In this document: piece by piece, positions 43,698 to 51,924 of the stretch
How the letters are laid out: each line of letters opens with the position of its first letter
How positions within the stretch are numbered: position 1 is the stretch's first letter
Assembly (NCBI RefSeq): GCF_009738185.1
Contig: NZ_CP046509.1
Coordinates: 3,041,501 to 3,105,500, forward strand
Origin: Erwinia sorbitola
GTDB lineage: Bacteria; Pseudomonadota; Gammaproteobacteria; Enterobacterales; Enterobacteriaceae
Reading direction: 5' to 3'
Length of the DNA: 64,000 nt
Notes under the pieces: generated by a model
Databases searched by the model: none
Told to the model about the DNA's origin: nothing
What the model saw: the letters and a program-made list of their open reading frames with translations, nothing else
Made by a program: the position numbers and the translations under genes

Positions 43698-45383
43698 GTG
43701 AATATAAACATCGCAGATTTGTTAAGTGGAAATTACATTCTGTTATTATTTGTCGTGCTAGCTCTGGGGTTGTGTTTAGGCAAACTTCGGCTTGGGCCTG
43801 TTCAACTGGGTAATTCTATTGGTGTTTTAGTCGTTTCATTACTACTCGGTCAGCAGCATTTTTCGATTAATACTGAAGCGCTGAATCTCGGCTTTATGTT
43901 ATTTATTTTTTGTGTTGGTATCGAAGCCGGACCGAACTTCTTCTCTATATTCTTTCGCGATGGAAAAAACTATCTGATGCTGGCGATCGTGATGGTCAGC
44001 AGTGCGGTAGTGCTTGCCCTCGGACTGGGCAAACTGTTCGGCTGGGATATCGGCCTGACCGCCGGGATGCTGGCAGGGTCGATGACTTCAACTCCGGTGC
44101 TGGTAGGTGCTGGCGATACCCTGCGGCAAACGCTGACCGACAGCAAAAGTCTTACCCTGGCGCAGGATCATCTTAGTCTCGGCTATGCGCTGACCTATCT
44201 GATGGGTCTGGTAAGTTTGATTATAGGTGCACGATACCTGCCTAAATTACAGCATCAGGATCTGCCAACCAGTGCGCAACAGATCGCCCGCGAACGCGGA
44301 CTTGATCCCGACAGCCAGCGCAAGGTCTATCTGCCGGTCATCCGCGCCTACCGCGTTGGCCCGGAGCTGGTCGCCTGGAGTGACGGTAAAAACCTGCGCG
44401 AGCTGGGGATCTATCGTCAGACAGGCTGCTACATAGAGCGTATCCGCCGTAACGGCATTCTGGCTAACCCCGATGGAGATGCACTGCTGCAACCCGGCGA
44501 TGAAATCTCGCTGGTGGGCTATCCTGACGCCCATTCGCGCCTTGACCCCAGCTTCCGCAATGGCAAAGAAGTGTTCGATCGCGACCTGCTGGATATGCGT
44601 ATCGTCAATGAAGAAATTGTGGTTAAAAATAATAATGCGGTAAATAAGCGCCTGAGCCAGTTAAAGCTGACGGATCATGGCTGCTTCCTCAACCGGGTGA
44701 TCCGCAGCCAGATCGAAATGCCTATCGACGACAGCATTATCCTGAATAAGGGTGATGTGCTGCATATCAGCGGCGAAGCAAGGCGCGTTAAGTCGGTGGC
44801 AGACCGCATTGGTTTTATCTCGATTCACAGCCAGATGACTGACCTGCTGGCATTTTGCGCCTTCTTTACCATCGGCCTGATGATCGGCATGATCACCTTC
44901 CAGTTCAGCAGCTTTAATTTTGGCATCGGCAACGCGGCTGGCCTGCTGCTCTCCGGTATACTGCTGGGATTCCTGCGTGCCAACCATCCTACCTTTGGCT
45001 ACATTCCCCAGGGGGCACTGACCATGGTGAAAGAGTTTGGTCTGATGGTGTTTATGGCAGGCGTTGGCTTAAGCGCTGGCAGCGGCATGAGCCACGGCCT
45101 GGGTGAAACCGGCCTGCTGATGCTCGGGGCCGGGCTGGTGGTCAGTCTGGTTCCGGTGATTATCTGCTTCCTGTTCGGTGCCTGGGTACTGAAGATGAAT
45201 CGTGCCCTGCTGTTTGGTGCCATTATGGGGGCGCGCACCTGCGCCCCGGCGATGGAGATCATCAGCGATACTGCACGCAGTAACATTCCGGCACTGGGCT
45301 ACGCAGGAACTTATGCTATTGCTAACGTATTGCTGACGCTGGCGGGGACATTAATCGTGATAATCTGGCCAATTTTGGGCTAA
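43698..45383 (+). CDS. ybjL: YbjL, putative transporter (AAE family)
   Basis: A 561-residue membrane protein, equal in length to E. coli YbjL. It has two blocks of about five helices (YidE/YbjL duplication; GLMLFI-like GFMLFIFCVGIEAGP and GLMVFMAGVGLSAGSG) around two cytoplasmic TrkA-C domains (about residues 200-370). The family includes the aspartate:alanine antiporter AspT. The start is GTG (MNINIADLLSGNY), as the conserved N-terminus shows. Its substrate is not known. Confidence 0.95.
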   Translation: MNINIADLLSGNYILLLFVVLALGLCLGKLRLGPVQLGNSIGVLVVSLLLGQQHFSINTEALNLGFMLFIFCVGIEAGPNFFSIFFRDGKNYLMLAIVMVSSAVVLALGLGKLFGWDIGLTAGMLAGSMTSTPVLVGAGDTLRQTLTDSKSLTLAQDHLSLGYALTYLMGLVSLIIGARYLPKLQHQDLPTSAQQIARERGLDPDSQRKVYLPVIRAYRVGPELVAWSDGKNLRELGIYRQTGCYIERIRRNGILANPDGDALLQPGDEISLVGYPDAHSRLDPSFRNGKEVFDRDLLDMRIVNEEIVVKNNNAVNKRLSQLKLTDHGCFLNRVIRSQIEMPIDDSIILNKGDVLHISGEARRVKSVADRIGFISIHSQMTDLLAFCAFFTIGLMIGMITFQFSSFNFGIGNAAGLLLSGILLGFLRANHPTFGYIPQGALTMVKEFGLMVFMAGVGLSAGSGMSHGLGETGLLMLGAGLVVSLVPVIICFLFGAWVLKMNRALLFGAIMGARTCAPAMEIISDTARSNIPALGYAGTYAIANVLLTLAGTLIVIIWPILG

Positions 45384-45406
45384 TAAAATAATTAATCGAT
45401 TTCGCA

Positions 45407-45433
45407 GAACTTTTGTAGCGGCGCGAAGTCTTA
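45407..45433 (+). promoter_or_regulatory. sigma-E promoter of rybB
   Basis: GAACTT (45407-45412), 16-base spacer, TCTTA (45429-45433); the sRNA 5' end is seven bases on. This agrees with the sigma-E pattern GGAACTT-N16-TCnnA and with known sigma-E control of RybB. Confidence 0.75.
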
Positions 45434-45439
45434 ATTAGT

Positions 45440-45508
45440 GCCACTGCTTTTCTTTGAAATCCCCATATTGAGGAGCCCGTTAATCTTTTGATTTTCGGGT
45501 TTTTTTCT
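45440..45508 (+). ncRNA. rybB: Hfq-dependent sRNA RybB
   Basis: RybB is the sigma-E-induced sRNA that represses outer-membrane porin mRNAs through its 5' seed. The first 17 bases, GCCACTGCTTTTCTTTG, match the E. coli RybB seed as known; the middle GATGTCCCC-like segment reads AAATCCCCAT here, with GGAGCCC before the terminator. It ends in a hairpin CCCGTTAATC-TTTT-GATTTTCGGG and a T-run. It lies next to ybjL, the same neighbour as in E. coli, and behind a sigma-E promoter. About 69 nt, slightly shorter than E. coli (about 79). Confidence 0.88.
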
Positions 45509-45540
45509 TTTCTACCCCCGCACAAATTCCCTTGCCTGTT

Positions 45541-45557
45541 CTTAATGTTTCCTTAAG
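45541..45557 (+). promoter_or_regulatory. PmrA (BasR) box upstream of PAP2-ybjG
   Basis: CTTAATGTTTCCTTAAG is two direct half sites CTTAAT-N5-CTTAAG, matching the PmrA box as known. It is 47 bases before the PAP2 start codon. ybjG is a PmrA/BasR target in Salmonella and E. coli, so the site likely drives the two-gene operon here. Confidence 0.7.
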
Positions 45558-45604
45558 CCCCTCAGGGCAAAGTAGCTGCATCGTTCCCTGGTAGCTCAAC
45601 TGTC

Positions 45605-46342
45605 ATGAAAACATCATTTATCCTCAACAAAAGCCAAACGGATTACGCAATTAAGAGTGATTCTCTTTACCCCCTGCCCGCAGGCTTTTACCTTAAGCAA
45701 TTCGTGCTACTGATTCTCAGCGCCATGCTCTTTATCTGGCTGTCCCGCAGTGAAAGCATTGATATGGCTCTCACCCGCATGTGGTTCGACCCGCTGACAC
45801 ATACCTTTCCGTGGAAAGATAATTACTGGCTGGATGTGGTAAACCACCGTCTGCTCAAGCAGATAGTCATCGGTGTCGGGATCGTGCTGTTGCTGGCAGG
45901 AGTGATACGCCGTCAGCCACGCTGGGTGCTGGTTGCTCTGCTGATGGGCATTGGTCCGCTGGTGGTCGGTGTGCTGAAAGCCACCAGCGCTCACTCCTGC
46001 CCGTGGGATCTGATCGAATTTGGCGGAAAAGCAGTCTCTTACCCCCTGCTGGGCGTGACTCCCGCCAACAGCGGGCCGGGTCGCTGCTTCCCCGGGGGCC
46101 ATGCTTCCAGCGGTTTTAGTGCACTGGCGCTGTTTTTTCTGTTCTATCCACGGCAGCCGCGCCTGGCCTGGGCTCTTTGGTGGACAGCCATGGTGATTGG
46201 AATGCTGATGGGTTTTGGCCAGATTATGCGTGGTGCCCACTTTCTTTCCCACAATCTGTGGGCGGCATGGTGGGTCTGGCTGACGCAATGTATGACTTTC
46301 GGATGCGTGACGCATCTGCTTAAAAAGAGGAAAACTATATGA
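45605..46342 (+). CDS. PAP2-family phosphatase, membrane
   Basis: A 245-residue membrane phosphatase of the PAP2 superfamily. The active-site motifs are a modified first motif KATSAHSCPWDL (the usual KX6RP Arg is Cys), PGGHASS and RGAHFLSHNLWAAWW. Such proteins remove phosphate from lipid phosphates or lipid A; which one cannot be told. It overlaps ybjG by 4 bases and seems to share its PmrA box, so it belongs to lipid or envelope phosphate metabolism. Confidence 0.85.
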   Translation: MKTSFILNKSQTDYAIKSDSLYPLPAGFYLKQFVLLILSAMLFIWLSRSESIDMALTRMWFDPLTHTFPWKDNYWLDVVNHRLLKQIVIGVGIVLLLAGVIRRQPRWVLVALLMGIGPLVVGVLKATSAHSCPWDLIEFGGKAVSYPLLGVTPANSGPGRCFPGGHASSGFSALALFFLFYPRQPRLAWALWWTAMVIGMLMGFGQIMRGAHFLSHNLWAAWWVWLTQCMTFGCVTHLLKKRKTI

Positions 46343-46947
46343 TGGAAGATCTAAACCGGGCGCTGTTTCTATGGGTTAACGCCAGCACGGCGTCACCCGG
46401 ATGGCTGATCGACCTTGCCACCTTTTTCGCCCGTGATGTGATCGCCATTGTCCCTTTGCTGATTGTCGGTCTGTGGCTGTGGGGGCCTCGCAGCCAGCTC
46501 ACCTCACAGCGCGTTCTGGTGCTTAAAACCGGGGTAGCGCTACTATATGCACTGGCCATTTCCTGGTGCCTTGGCCACTTGTTCCCTCATCCACGCCCTT
46601 TTGCTATTGGCCTCGGTCATCAGTTCCTTTCACATGCGCCGGATGACTCTTATCCCAGCGATCACGGTACGGTAATCTTCACCTTTGCCATCGCCTTTAT
46701 CTGCTGGCACCGTATATGGTCAGGGGTGGTGCTGATGATAGCTGGTGCAGCTATTGCCTGGTCGCGCATTTATCTCGGAGTGCACTGGCCGCTGGATATG
46801 CTCGGCGGCATGCTGGTCGGTCTGCTCTCTTGCCTGTTTGCGCAAATATTATGGCAGTACTGTGGCACAACGTTACTGGCACGCCTCTCTTCTGTTTATC
46901 GGGCACTGTTTGCCTTTCCAATCAGCAAAGGCTGGATACGCGATTAA
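46339..46947 (+). CDS. ybjG: undecaprenyl-diphosphatase YbjG
   Basis: A PAP2-type enzyme that recycles undecaprenyl diphosphate to the carrier phosphate for peptidoglycan synthesis. 202 residues, matching E. coli YbjG (LINATPDS-like LWVNASTASPGW, C1 HPRPF region, C2 YPSDHGTV, C3 SRIYLGVHWPLDMLGG). The start at 46339 follows AAGAGGAAA, overlapping the previous stop. It is second in a PAP2 operon. Confidence 0.95.
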   Translation: MMEDLNRALFLWVNASTASPGWLIDLATFFARDVIAIVPLLIVGLWLWGPRSQLTSQRVLVLKTGVALLYALAISWCLGHLFPHPRPFAIGLGHQFLSHAPDDSYPSDHGTVIFTFAIAFICWHRIWSGVVLMIAGAAIAWSRIYLGVHWPLDMLGGMLVGLLSCLFAQILWQYCGTTLLARLSSVYRALFAFPISKGWIRD

Positions 46948-47512
46948 CCTGCGATTATGGATCTGATTATTTGGATCCATTTACTTTGATGCAGATCATC
47001 CCCCGCTCCGTTTTAATTAAAATACCCGCTTATATTCCTGACAGGTTTCTTTTCTCTTATTGCGCAACGTGAGGGGCATCCCTCACATTTATTATTGTTG
47101 TTGCGCAAGCGTTCAAATTATCCGCATCTATAGTAACCAGCATGTATGTTAATTAATTGATAATTATACCTTTTCATAAAAATAAGCCGCTATTTTCACC
47201 AGAAGAGCTCACTATTTAACCCATTAAAAAACCATAAAAATCAGTGTAAACACCTGTTTAAACATCATTTCCCTGGTCATTAACCCCTTCAAAAAACCGC
47301 ATTGCAGATATTCCCACTAAAAAAGGTAGTGAAAATGTGATTACGATCACCAGTACCCCCTAAAACAGTGCTTTATTCTATTTTTCCTGATGGTAAAGTG
47401 TGCGCCATAAAATCAGAGTAATTAATTAAAGCCTTAATTAGCTGTTAATTCTGATGGCGTAAATAAAATACGATTTAGTTAATTATTTTAACATTTTCAC
47501 ACTGGAGAAATC
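46948..47512. other. ybjG-sdaC gap, sdaC control region
   Basis: 565 AT-rich bases. They hold a weak hairpin after ybjG (ATGGATC...GATCCAT, 46957-46980) and a CRP-type site at 47336. E. coli has mdfA after ybjG; it is absent. No gene was recognised. Confidence 0.6.
47336..47351. promoter_or_regulatory. CRP site of sdaC, class II geometry
   Basis: TGTGATTACGATCACC matches TGTGA-N6-TCACA with one mismatch. A -10-like TATTCT at 47374-47379 would start transcription near 47386, so the site would be centred near -42. CRP activates sdaC in E. coli. Confidence 0.6.
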
Positions 47513-48796
47513 ATGGACACATCTCAAACGGCGGTGTTAAGCCCCGAAGCGACGCAGAGTACCAGCGCGTGGCGTAAAACCGACACTATGTGGATGCTTG
47601 GCCTGTATGGCACGGCAATTGGTGCGGGTGTACTGTTTCTGCCAATCAACGCCGGAATCGGCGGTCTGATCCCGCTGATTATCATGGCGGTGCTCGCTTT
47701 CCCGATGACCTTTTTTGCTCACCGTGGACTATGTCGTTTCGTTCTCTCCGGGCGCAAACCAGGCGAAGATATCACCGAAGTGGTGGAAGAGCATTTCGGT
47801 GTTGGTGCCGGTAAGCTGATTACCCTGCTCTACTTCTTCGCCATCTACCCTATTCTGCTGGTCTACAGCGTAGCGATTACCAATACCGTTGAAAGCTTTA
47901 TGACCCACCAGTTGCAGATTCAGGCACCGCCACGCGCACTGCTGGCACTGATTCTGATTGTGGGCCTGATGACGATTGTACGATTTGGTAAAGATATCAT
48001 CGTCAAAACCATGAGCGTGCTGGTTTATCCGTTTGTACTGGTGTTGATGGTGCTGGCGCTGTATTTGATCCCACACTGGAGCAGCGCGATTTTCGACAAC
48101 GCCAGCATGAGCGGCAGCGGTAAAGGTCTGATGATGACTCTGTGGCTGGCGATCCCGGTAATGGTATTCTCATTCAACCACTCACCGATTATTTCCGCCT
48201 TTGCCGTTGCCAAACGTGAAGAGTATGGCGATCAGGCAGAACCAAAATGCTCACGCATCCTGGCATACAGCCATGTGATGATGGTGCTGACGGTGATGTT
48301 CTTTGTGTTCAGCTGCGTACTGAGCCTGTCACCGGCGAATCTGGCAGAAGCAAAATCACAGAATATCTCTATTCTCTCCTACCTGGCTAACCACTTTGAC
48401 ACCCCGCTGATGGCGTGGCTGGCACCGATCATTGCGATGGTGGCTATCACTAAATCATTCCTGGGCCACTATCTGGGCGCACGTGAAGGCTTTAACGGTA
48501 CGGTGAATAAGATGCTGCGCAGCCGGGGTAAAACCATTGCCGAGCATAAACTGAACCGCTTTACCGCGCTGTTTATGCTGGTGACGACCTGGATTGTGGC
48601 GACGCTGGATCCAAGCATCCTCGGTTTAATCGAAAGCCTGGGTGGCCCGATCATTGCCGTGCTGTTGTTCCTGATGCCGATGTACGCAATCAACAAAGTA
48701 CCCGCGATGCGTAAATACAGCGGTAAACTGAGCAACGTGTTTGTTGTGCTGGTTGGCCTGGTGGCGATTTCCGCCGTGGCTTACGACCTGTTCTAA
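47513..48796 (+). CDS. sdaC: serine transporter SdaC
   Basis: A proton-driven L-serine importer of the HAAAP family. The 427-residue product matches E. coli SdaC (429) across the whole length, with about 11 helices (GLYGTAIGAGVLFLP, FSFNHSPIISAFAVAKREEYG). In E. coli sdaC pairs with the deaminase gene sdaB; here it stands alone between ybjG and dacC. TdcC and other serine/threonine paralogs are less similar. A GGAG ribosome site precedes the ATG. Confidence 0.93.
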   Translation: MDTSQTAVLSPEATQSTSAWRKTDTMWMLGLYGTAIGAGVLFLPINAGIGGLIPLIIMAVLAFPMTFFAHRGLCRFVLSGRKPGEDITEVVEEHFGVGAGKLITLLYFFAIYPILLVYSVAITNTVESFMTHQLQIQAPPRALLALILIVGLMTIVRFGKDIIVKTMSVLVYPFVLVLMVLALYLIPHWSSAIFDNASMSGSGKGLMMTLWLAIPVMVFSFNHSPIISAFAVAKREEYGDQAEPKCSRILAYSHVMMVLTVMFFVFSCVLSLSPANLAEAKSQNISILSYLANHFDTPLMAWLAPIIAMVAITKSFLGHYLGAREGFNGTVNKMLRSRGKTIAEHKLNRFTALFMLVTTWIVATLDPSILGLIESLGGPIIAVLLFLMPMYAINKVPAMRKYSGKLSNVFVVLVGLVAISAVAYDLF

Positions 48797-48804
48797 CAGT
48801 TGAA

Positions 48805-48834
48805 AGGGCTGACCAGCCATTGCCGGTCAGCCCT
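48805..48834. terminator. hairpin after sdaC
   Basis: Stem AGGGCTGACC / GGTCAGCCCT with a ten-base loop, between sdaC and the converging dacC. Confidence 0.65.
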
Positions 48835-48857
48835 CGCTGTAAGTCACTTTCACTGCA

Positions 48858-50063
48858 TTAAGAAAACCATTTCCCGAACCAGCTATCCATCTTCATCATC
48901 ACGTAGTCCCACATACGGCCAAAGAAGCCCCCCTCTTTTACCTCATCCAGAACTACCAGCGGGCGTTGCTCAATCGATTTACCATCAAGCTGGAAATCTA
49001 TGGTACCGACCACCTGATTTTTAGCCAGCGGTGCCGTCAGCTGTGGTTCCGCAAGCGTAAAACTGGCTTTCAGGTTTTTTAACTGCCCTTTTGGCAGCGT
49101 AATTGCCGCATCCTTCGCTACGCCAAGCTTCACCTCTTTCCGATCGCCAAACCAGACTCGCTGCGTGGCAAAAGCATTACCCGCCTTGATTGGAGTTACG
49201 GTTTCATAGAAACGGAACCCCCAGGTCAGCAGTTTTTCACTTTCACGGAAGCGGATAGCATCGGTTGCCGCCCCGAGTACCACCGAGATCAAACGCTGAT
49301 CGCCATCAACGGCAGAGGCCACCAGATTGTTTCCGGCACCCGAAGTGTGGCCGGTTTTGATACCGTCAACATGCAGATTAGTACTCCACAGCAGGCGGTT
49401 ACGGTTGTACTGACGAATTTTATTGAAGGTAAACTCTTTCTGCTGATGCAGCGCATACTCTTCCGGCACATCGCGGATCAATGCCTGGCCGATAAGCGCC
49501 ATATCGCGGGCGGTACTGTACTGACCGGATGAGTCCAGACCGTGTACCGTTTTGAAATGGGTATTTTGTAATCCCAGCGCCTTCACATAGTTATTCATCA
49601 GGCCGACGAAGGAGTCCTGACTGCCCGCCACATGGTCGGCCAGCGCAATACTGGCATCGTTACCCGACTGGATGACAATACCTTTGTTCAGCTCGGAAAC
49701 CGGGATGCGGTCACCGGGCTTAAGAAACATCAGGGAAGATCCCTGCAATATCGGGTTGCCGGTCGCCCAGGCATCTTTACCAACGGTAACCATATCATCG
49801 TTGGTGATCTTGCCCGCTTTCAGAGCCTGTCCGGTGACATAGCTGGCCATCATTTTCGTCAGGCTGGCCGGATCAAGACGCTGATCGGCGTTAGACTCAG
49901 TAAGAACTTTGCCGCTGTTGTAGTCCATCAGCACCCAGGCTTTCGCATCAATTTGCGGCGCGGCAGGTGCCTGCTCTGCTCTGACGGAAGAGAGCGTCAG
50001 TAACAGCAGCGTGGAGGTGGTAGCCAGTGCGCAAGCACGGGATGACAGGGGAGTATTCTTCAT
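48858..50063 (-). CDS. dacC: D-alanyl-D-alanine carboxypeptidase DacC (PBP6)
   Basis: A periplasmic DD-carboxypeptidase that trims pentapeptide stems. 401 residues with a signal peptide (to about 29), the penicillin-binding motifs S67-L-T-K70, SGN (QSGNDASIAL) and KTG (IKTGHTSGAG), and a C-terminal amphipathic anchor ending MKMDSWFGKWFS. Closest to DacC by sequence and by place before ybjG/gsi; the ATG at 50063 is chosen over an upstream 50093 frame. No strong ribosome site is visible. The E. coli neighbour deoR is not present. Confidence 0.93.
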   Translation of the reverse strand: MKNTPLSSRACALATTSTLLLLTLSSVRAEQAPAAPQIDAKAWVLMDYNSGKVLTESNADQRLDPASLTKMMASYVTGQALKAGKITNDDMVTVGKDAWATGNPILQGSSLMFLKPGDRIPVSELNKGIVIQSGNDASIALADHVAGSQDSFVGLMNNYVKALGLQNTHFKTVHGLDSSGQYSTARDMALIGQALIRDVPEEYALHQQKEFTFNKIRQYNRNRLLWSTNLHVDGIKTGHTSGAGNNLVASAVDGDQRLISVVLGAATDAIRFRESEKLLTWGFRFYETVTPIKAGNAFATQRVWFGDRKEVKLGVAKDAAITLPKGQLKNLKASFTLAEPQLTAPLAKNQVVGTIDFQLDGKSIEQRPLVVLDEVKEGGFFGRMWDYVMMKMDSWFGKWFS

Positions 50064-50337
50064 GTCGTGACCAGATATCCATTTGAAAGACAATGATTAA
50101 AAAAGTGAAATCAGAATGTTAACTTTCCTACACTAAGGCGTTACATCCAGAAAAAAAACAATTTTACCGTAAAGATTTTTAGAGTTTATTCATTTTGGCA
50201 GATTTTGCCTCTATCAATGCTCAATTATCGTCATTTGTGCGTTGAGTAAAACGGCGGTAAATCTGATTTTGCTGCAAACAGTTAAGTCTGTCACAAAATT
50301 CCGCTAATCTGTGAAAATCCGCATGAGGAGTCAAAAG

Positions 50338-50994
50338 ATGGATTTAGCGCTGTTCGATCTCGATGAAACACTGATTTGCGAAGACAGCACCGGCCTGTGG
50401 CTGCGCTGGCTGGTATCACAGGGTTTTGCCCCCGCCGCTCTGATCGATGAGGAACGAGCACTGATGGAGCAATACTATCAGGGTTCGTTGTCGATGGAAG
50501 AGTATATGAACACCACGCTCTCTCCACTTGCCGGAATGGCAACCACCACCGTTTCCGGCTGGATACGTCGTTTTATCCATCGGGACATTCTGCCACGGGT
50601 CTATCCCGCCGCCCGCGAACGCCTGAACTGGCATCGGGAACGTGGCGATACCGTGCTGATAATCTCCGCGAGCGGTGAACATCTGGTCACCCCGATTGCA
50701 CAACAGCTGGGGGCATGCGGCGCACTGGCTATTGGGGTCGAGATGGTCGATGACCGCTACAGCGGCCAGACCTACGGCACCATGACCTACAAAGAGGGCA
50801 AAGTCAGCCGCCTGAAAGACTGGCTGAAGCAGGAACAGACGGCAGAATTCTCCCGCACCTGGGCGTATAGCGATTCACTTAATGACCTGCCGATGCTGGA
50901 ACACGCGGATCACGCCTGCGTTATTAACCCTGACGGACAGCTGAACCAGCTGGCGCAGCAGCGCGGCTGGGAAATCTGCCACTGGAACAGGTAA
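50338..50994 (+). CDS. HAD-IB family phosphatase
   Basis: A cytoplasmic hydrolase of 218 residues with the HAD nucleophile motif DLDET (Asp7, Asp9), motif II SASGEH and the late acidic motif in YSDSLNDLPML. The cap type places it in HAD subfamily IB, as in SerB-like phosphatases. The ATG at 50338 follows GAGGAG. The substrate is not known; it is transcribed away from dacC and converges with a DUF3313 lipoprotein. Confidence 0.85.
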   Translation: MDLALFDLDETLICEDSTGLWLRWLVSQGFAPAALIDEERALMEQYYQGSLSMEEYMNTTLSPLAGMATTTVSGWIRRFIHRDILPRVYPAARERLNWHRERGDTVLIISASGEHLVTPIAQQLGACGALAIGVEMVDDRYSGQTYGTMTYKEGKVSRLKDWLKQEQTAEFSRTWAYSDSLNDLPMLEHADHACVINPDGQLNQLAQQRGWEICHWNR

Positions 50995-51080
50995 GCAGGT
51001 TGAAAGATTGAAGCTGCGGATAAGGGATCTGATGAAAACTGCGGGTCAGTTATTGCAGATAGCTAACCTGAATAAACAGA

Positions 51081-51105
51081 GGGCGGGCCATGCAGCGGCC
51101 CGCCC
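51081..51105. terminator. hairpin between HAD and DUF3313 genes
   Basis: Stem GGGCGGGCC / GGCCCGCCC, loop of seven; no T-run. Confidence 0.5.
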
Positions 51106-51123
51106 GGACTGAATCAGCAAGGA

Positions 51124-51789
51124 TTACTGCGCCGGGAAGGTGACCACATCCCGCACCATCTCATCGATGGCACTTTTCAGCTCTGCTTCATTAATGGGCG
51201 TACTGCTGTTGGGCACGGTTTTCCCGTAGGCCTTACGTACCACTTCCACCACCGGTTTACCGGTTTTTGCATCAAGCAGTTCAGCTTCCAGGAACAGCAC
51301 GCTGTTCTGCGTACGATGTCCGGATGCCGCCATAGTACTGGCAACGACAGCCGCGACCGGCACTACTTCATAGAATTTCATATCCTGATTTTCGGCATTC
51401 ACGGCAGTGATAGCCGTTTTCATCACCAGCGTGCCGGGACCAGCCTGATTGACCAGCGGCTTACGCTCGGCAACCGCCGTTTTTAGCTGCTGATCGAGGT
51501 AAGCTCGTACTTTATCCAGCGTAGCCTGGCTGACGCGGGCTGTAGGTTTCGCCGCCGGGTAGTAGACCACCGGCGTATAGTAGATGCCGCGATAATCAGA
51601 GAGTTTAAAATCGGGTGAGACCCAACGAAGGGTCTGGTGACCGCTCGGTGATTCTGTTGGTTTCAGTTTGGAATAATCCGCCAGATAGCCGGAGTACTGC
51701 GTGGTGTCAGCCACTTTAGATGAGCAACCAGCCAGCACCACACACAACGTTGCCAGCCCGGCGACCAGAGGAAGACGCATTTTCCGCAT
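51124..51789 (-). CDS. DUF3313 lipoprotein
   Basis: A 221-residue lipoprotein; the signal ends VVLAGC (Cys22). The mature part (YSGYLADYSKLKP, GIYYTPVVYYP, FLEAELLDAKTGKPV) is typical of the DUF3313 family. Function unknown. It lies between the HAD gene and the gsi operon, and no partner is evident. Confidence 0.8.
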   Translation of the reverse strand: MRKMRLPLVAGLATLCVVLAGCSSKVADTTQYSGYLADYSKLKPTESPSGHQTLRWVSPDFKLSDYRGIYYTPVVYYPAAKPTARVSQATLDKVRAYLDQQLKTAVAERKPLVNQAGPGTLVMKTAITAVNAENQDMKFYEVVPVAAVVASTMAASGHRTQNSVLFLEAELLDAKTGKPVVEVVRKAYGKTVPNSSTPINEAELKSAIDEMVRDVVTFPAQ

Positions 51790-51924
51790 AACCCAATTCC
51801 TTGCTTAGTGAAAGTTATACAAGCATAGAGTGCGCCGGTCGATTCACCAGCAAGATCAACAAAATATTTGATCGCAAAGCGGTGATATAGCCGAAAAATT
51901 TCAGCTGGCAGTAAAACTGCGATA

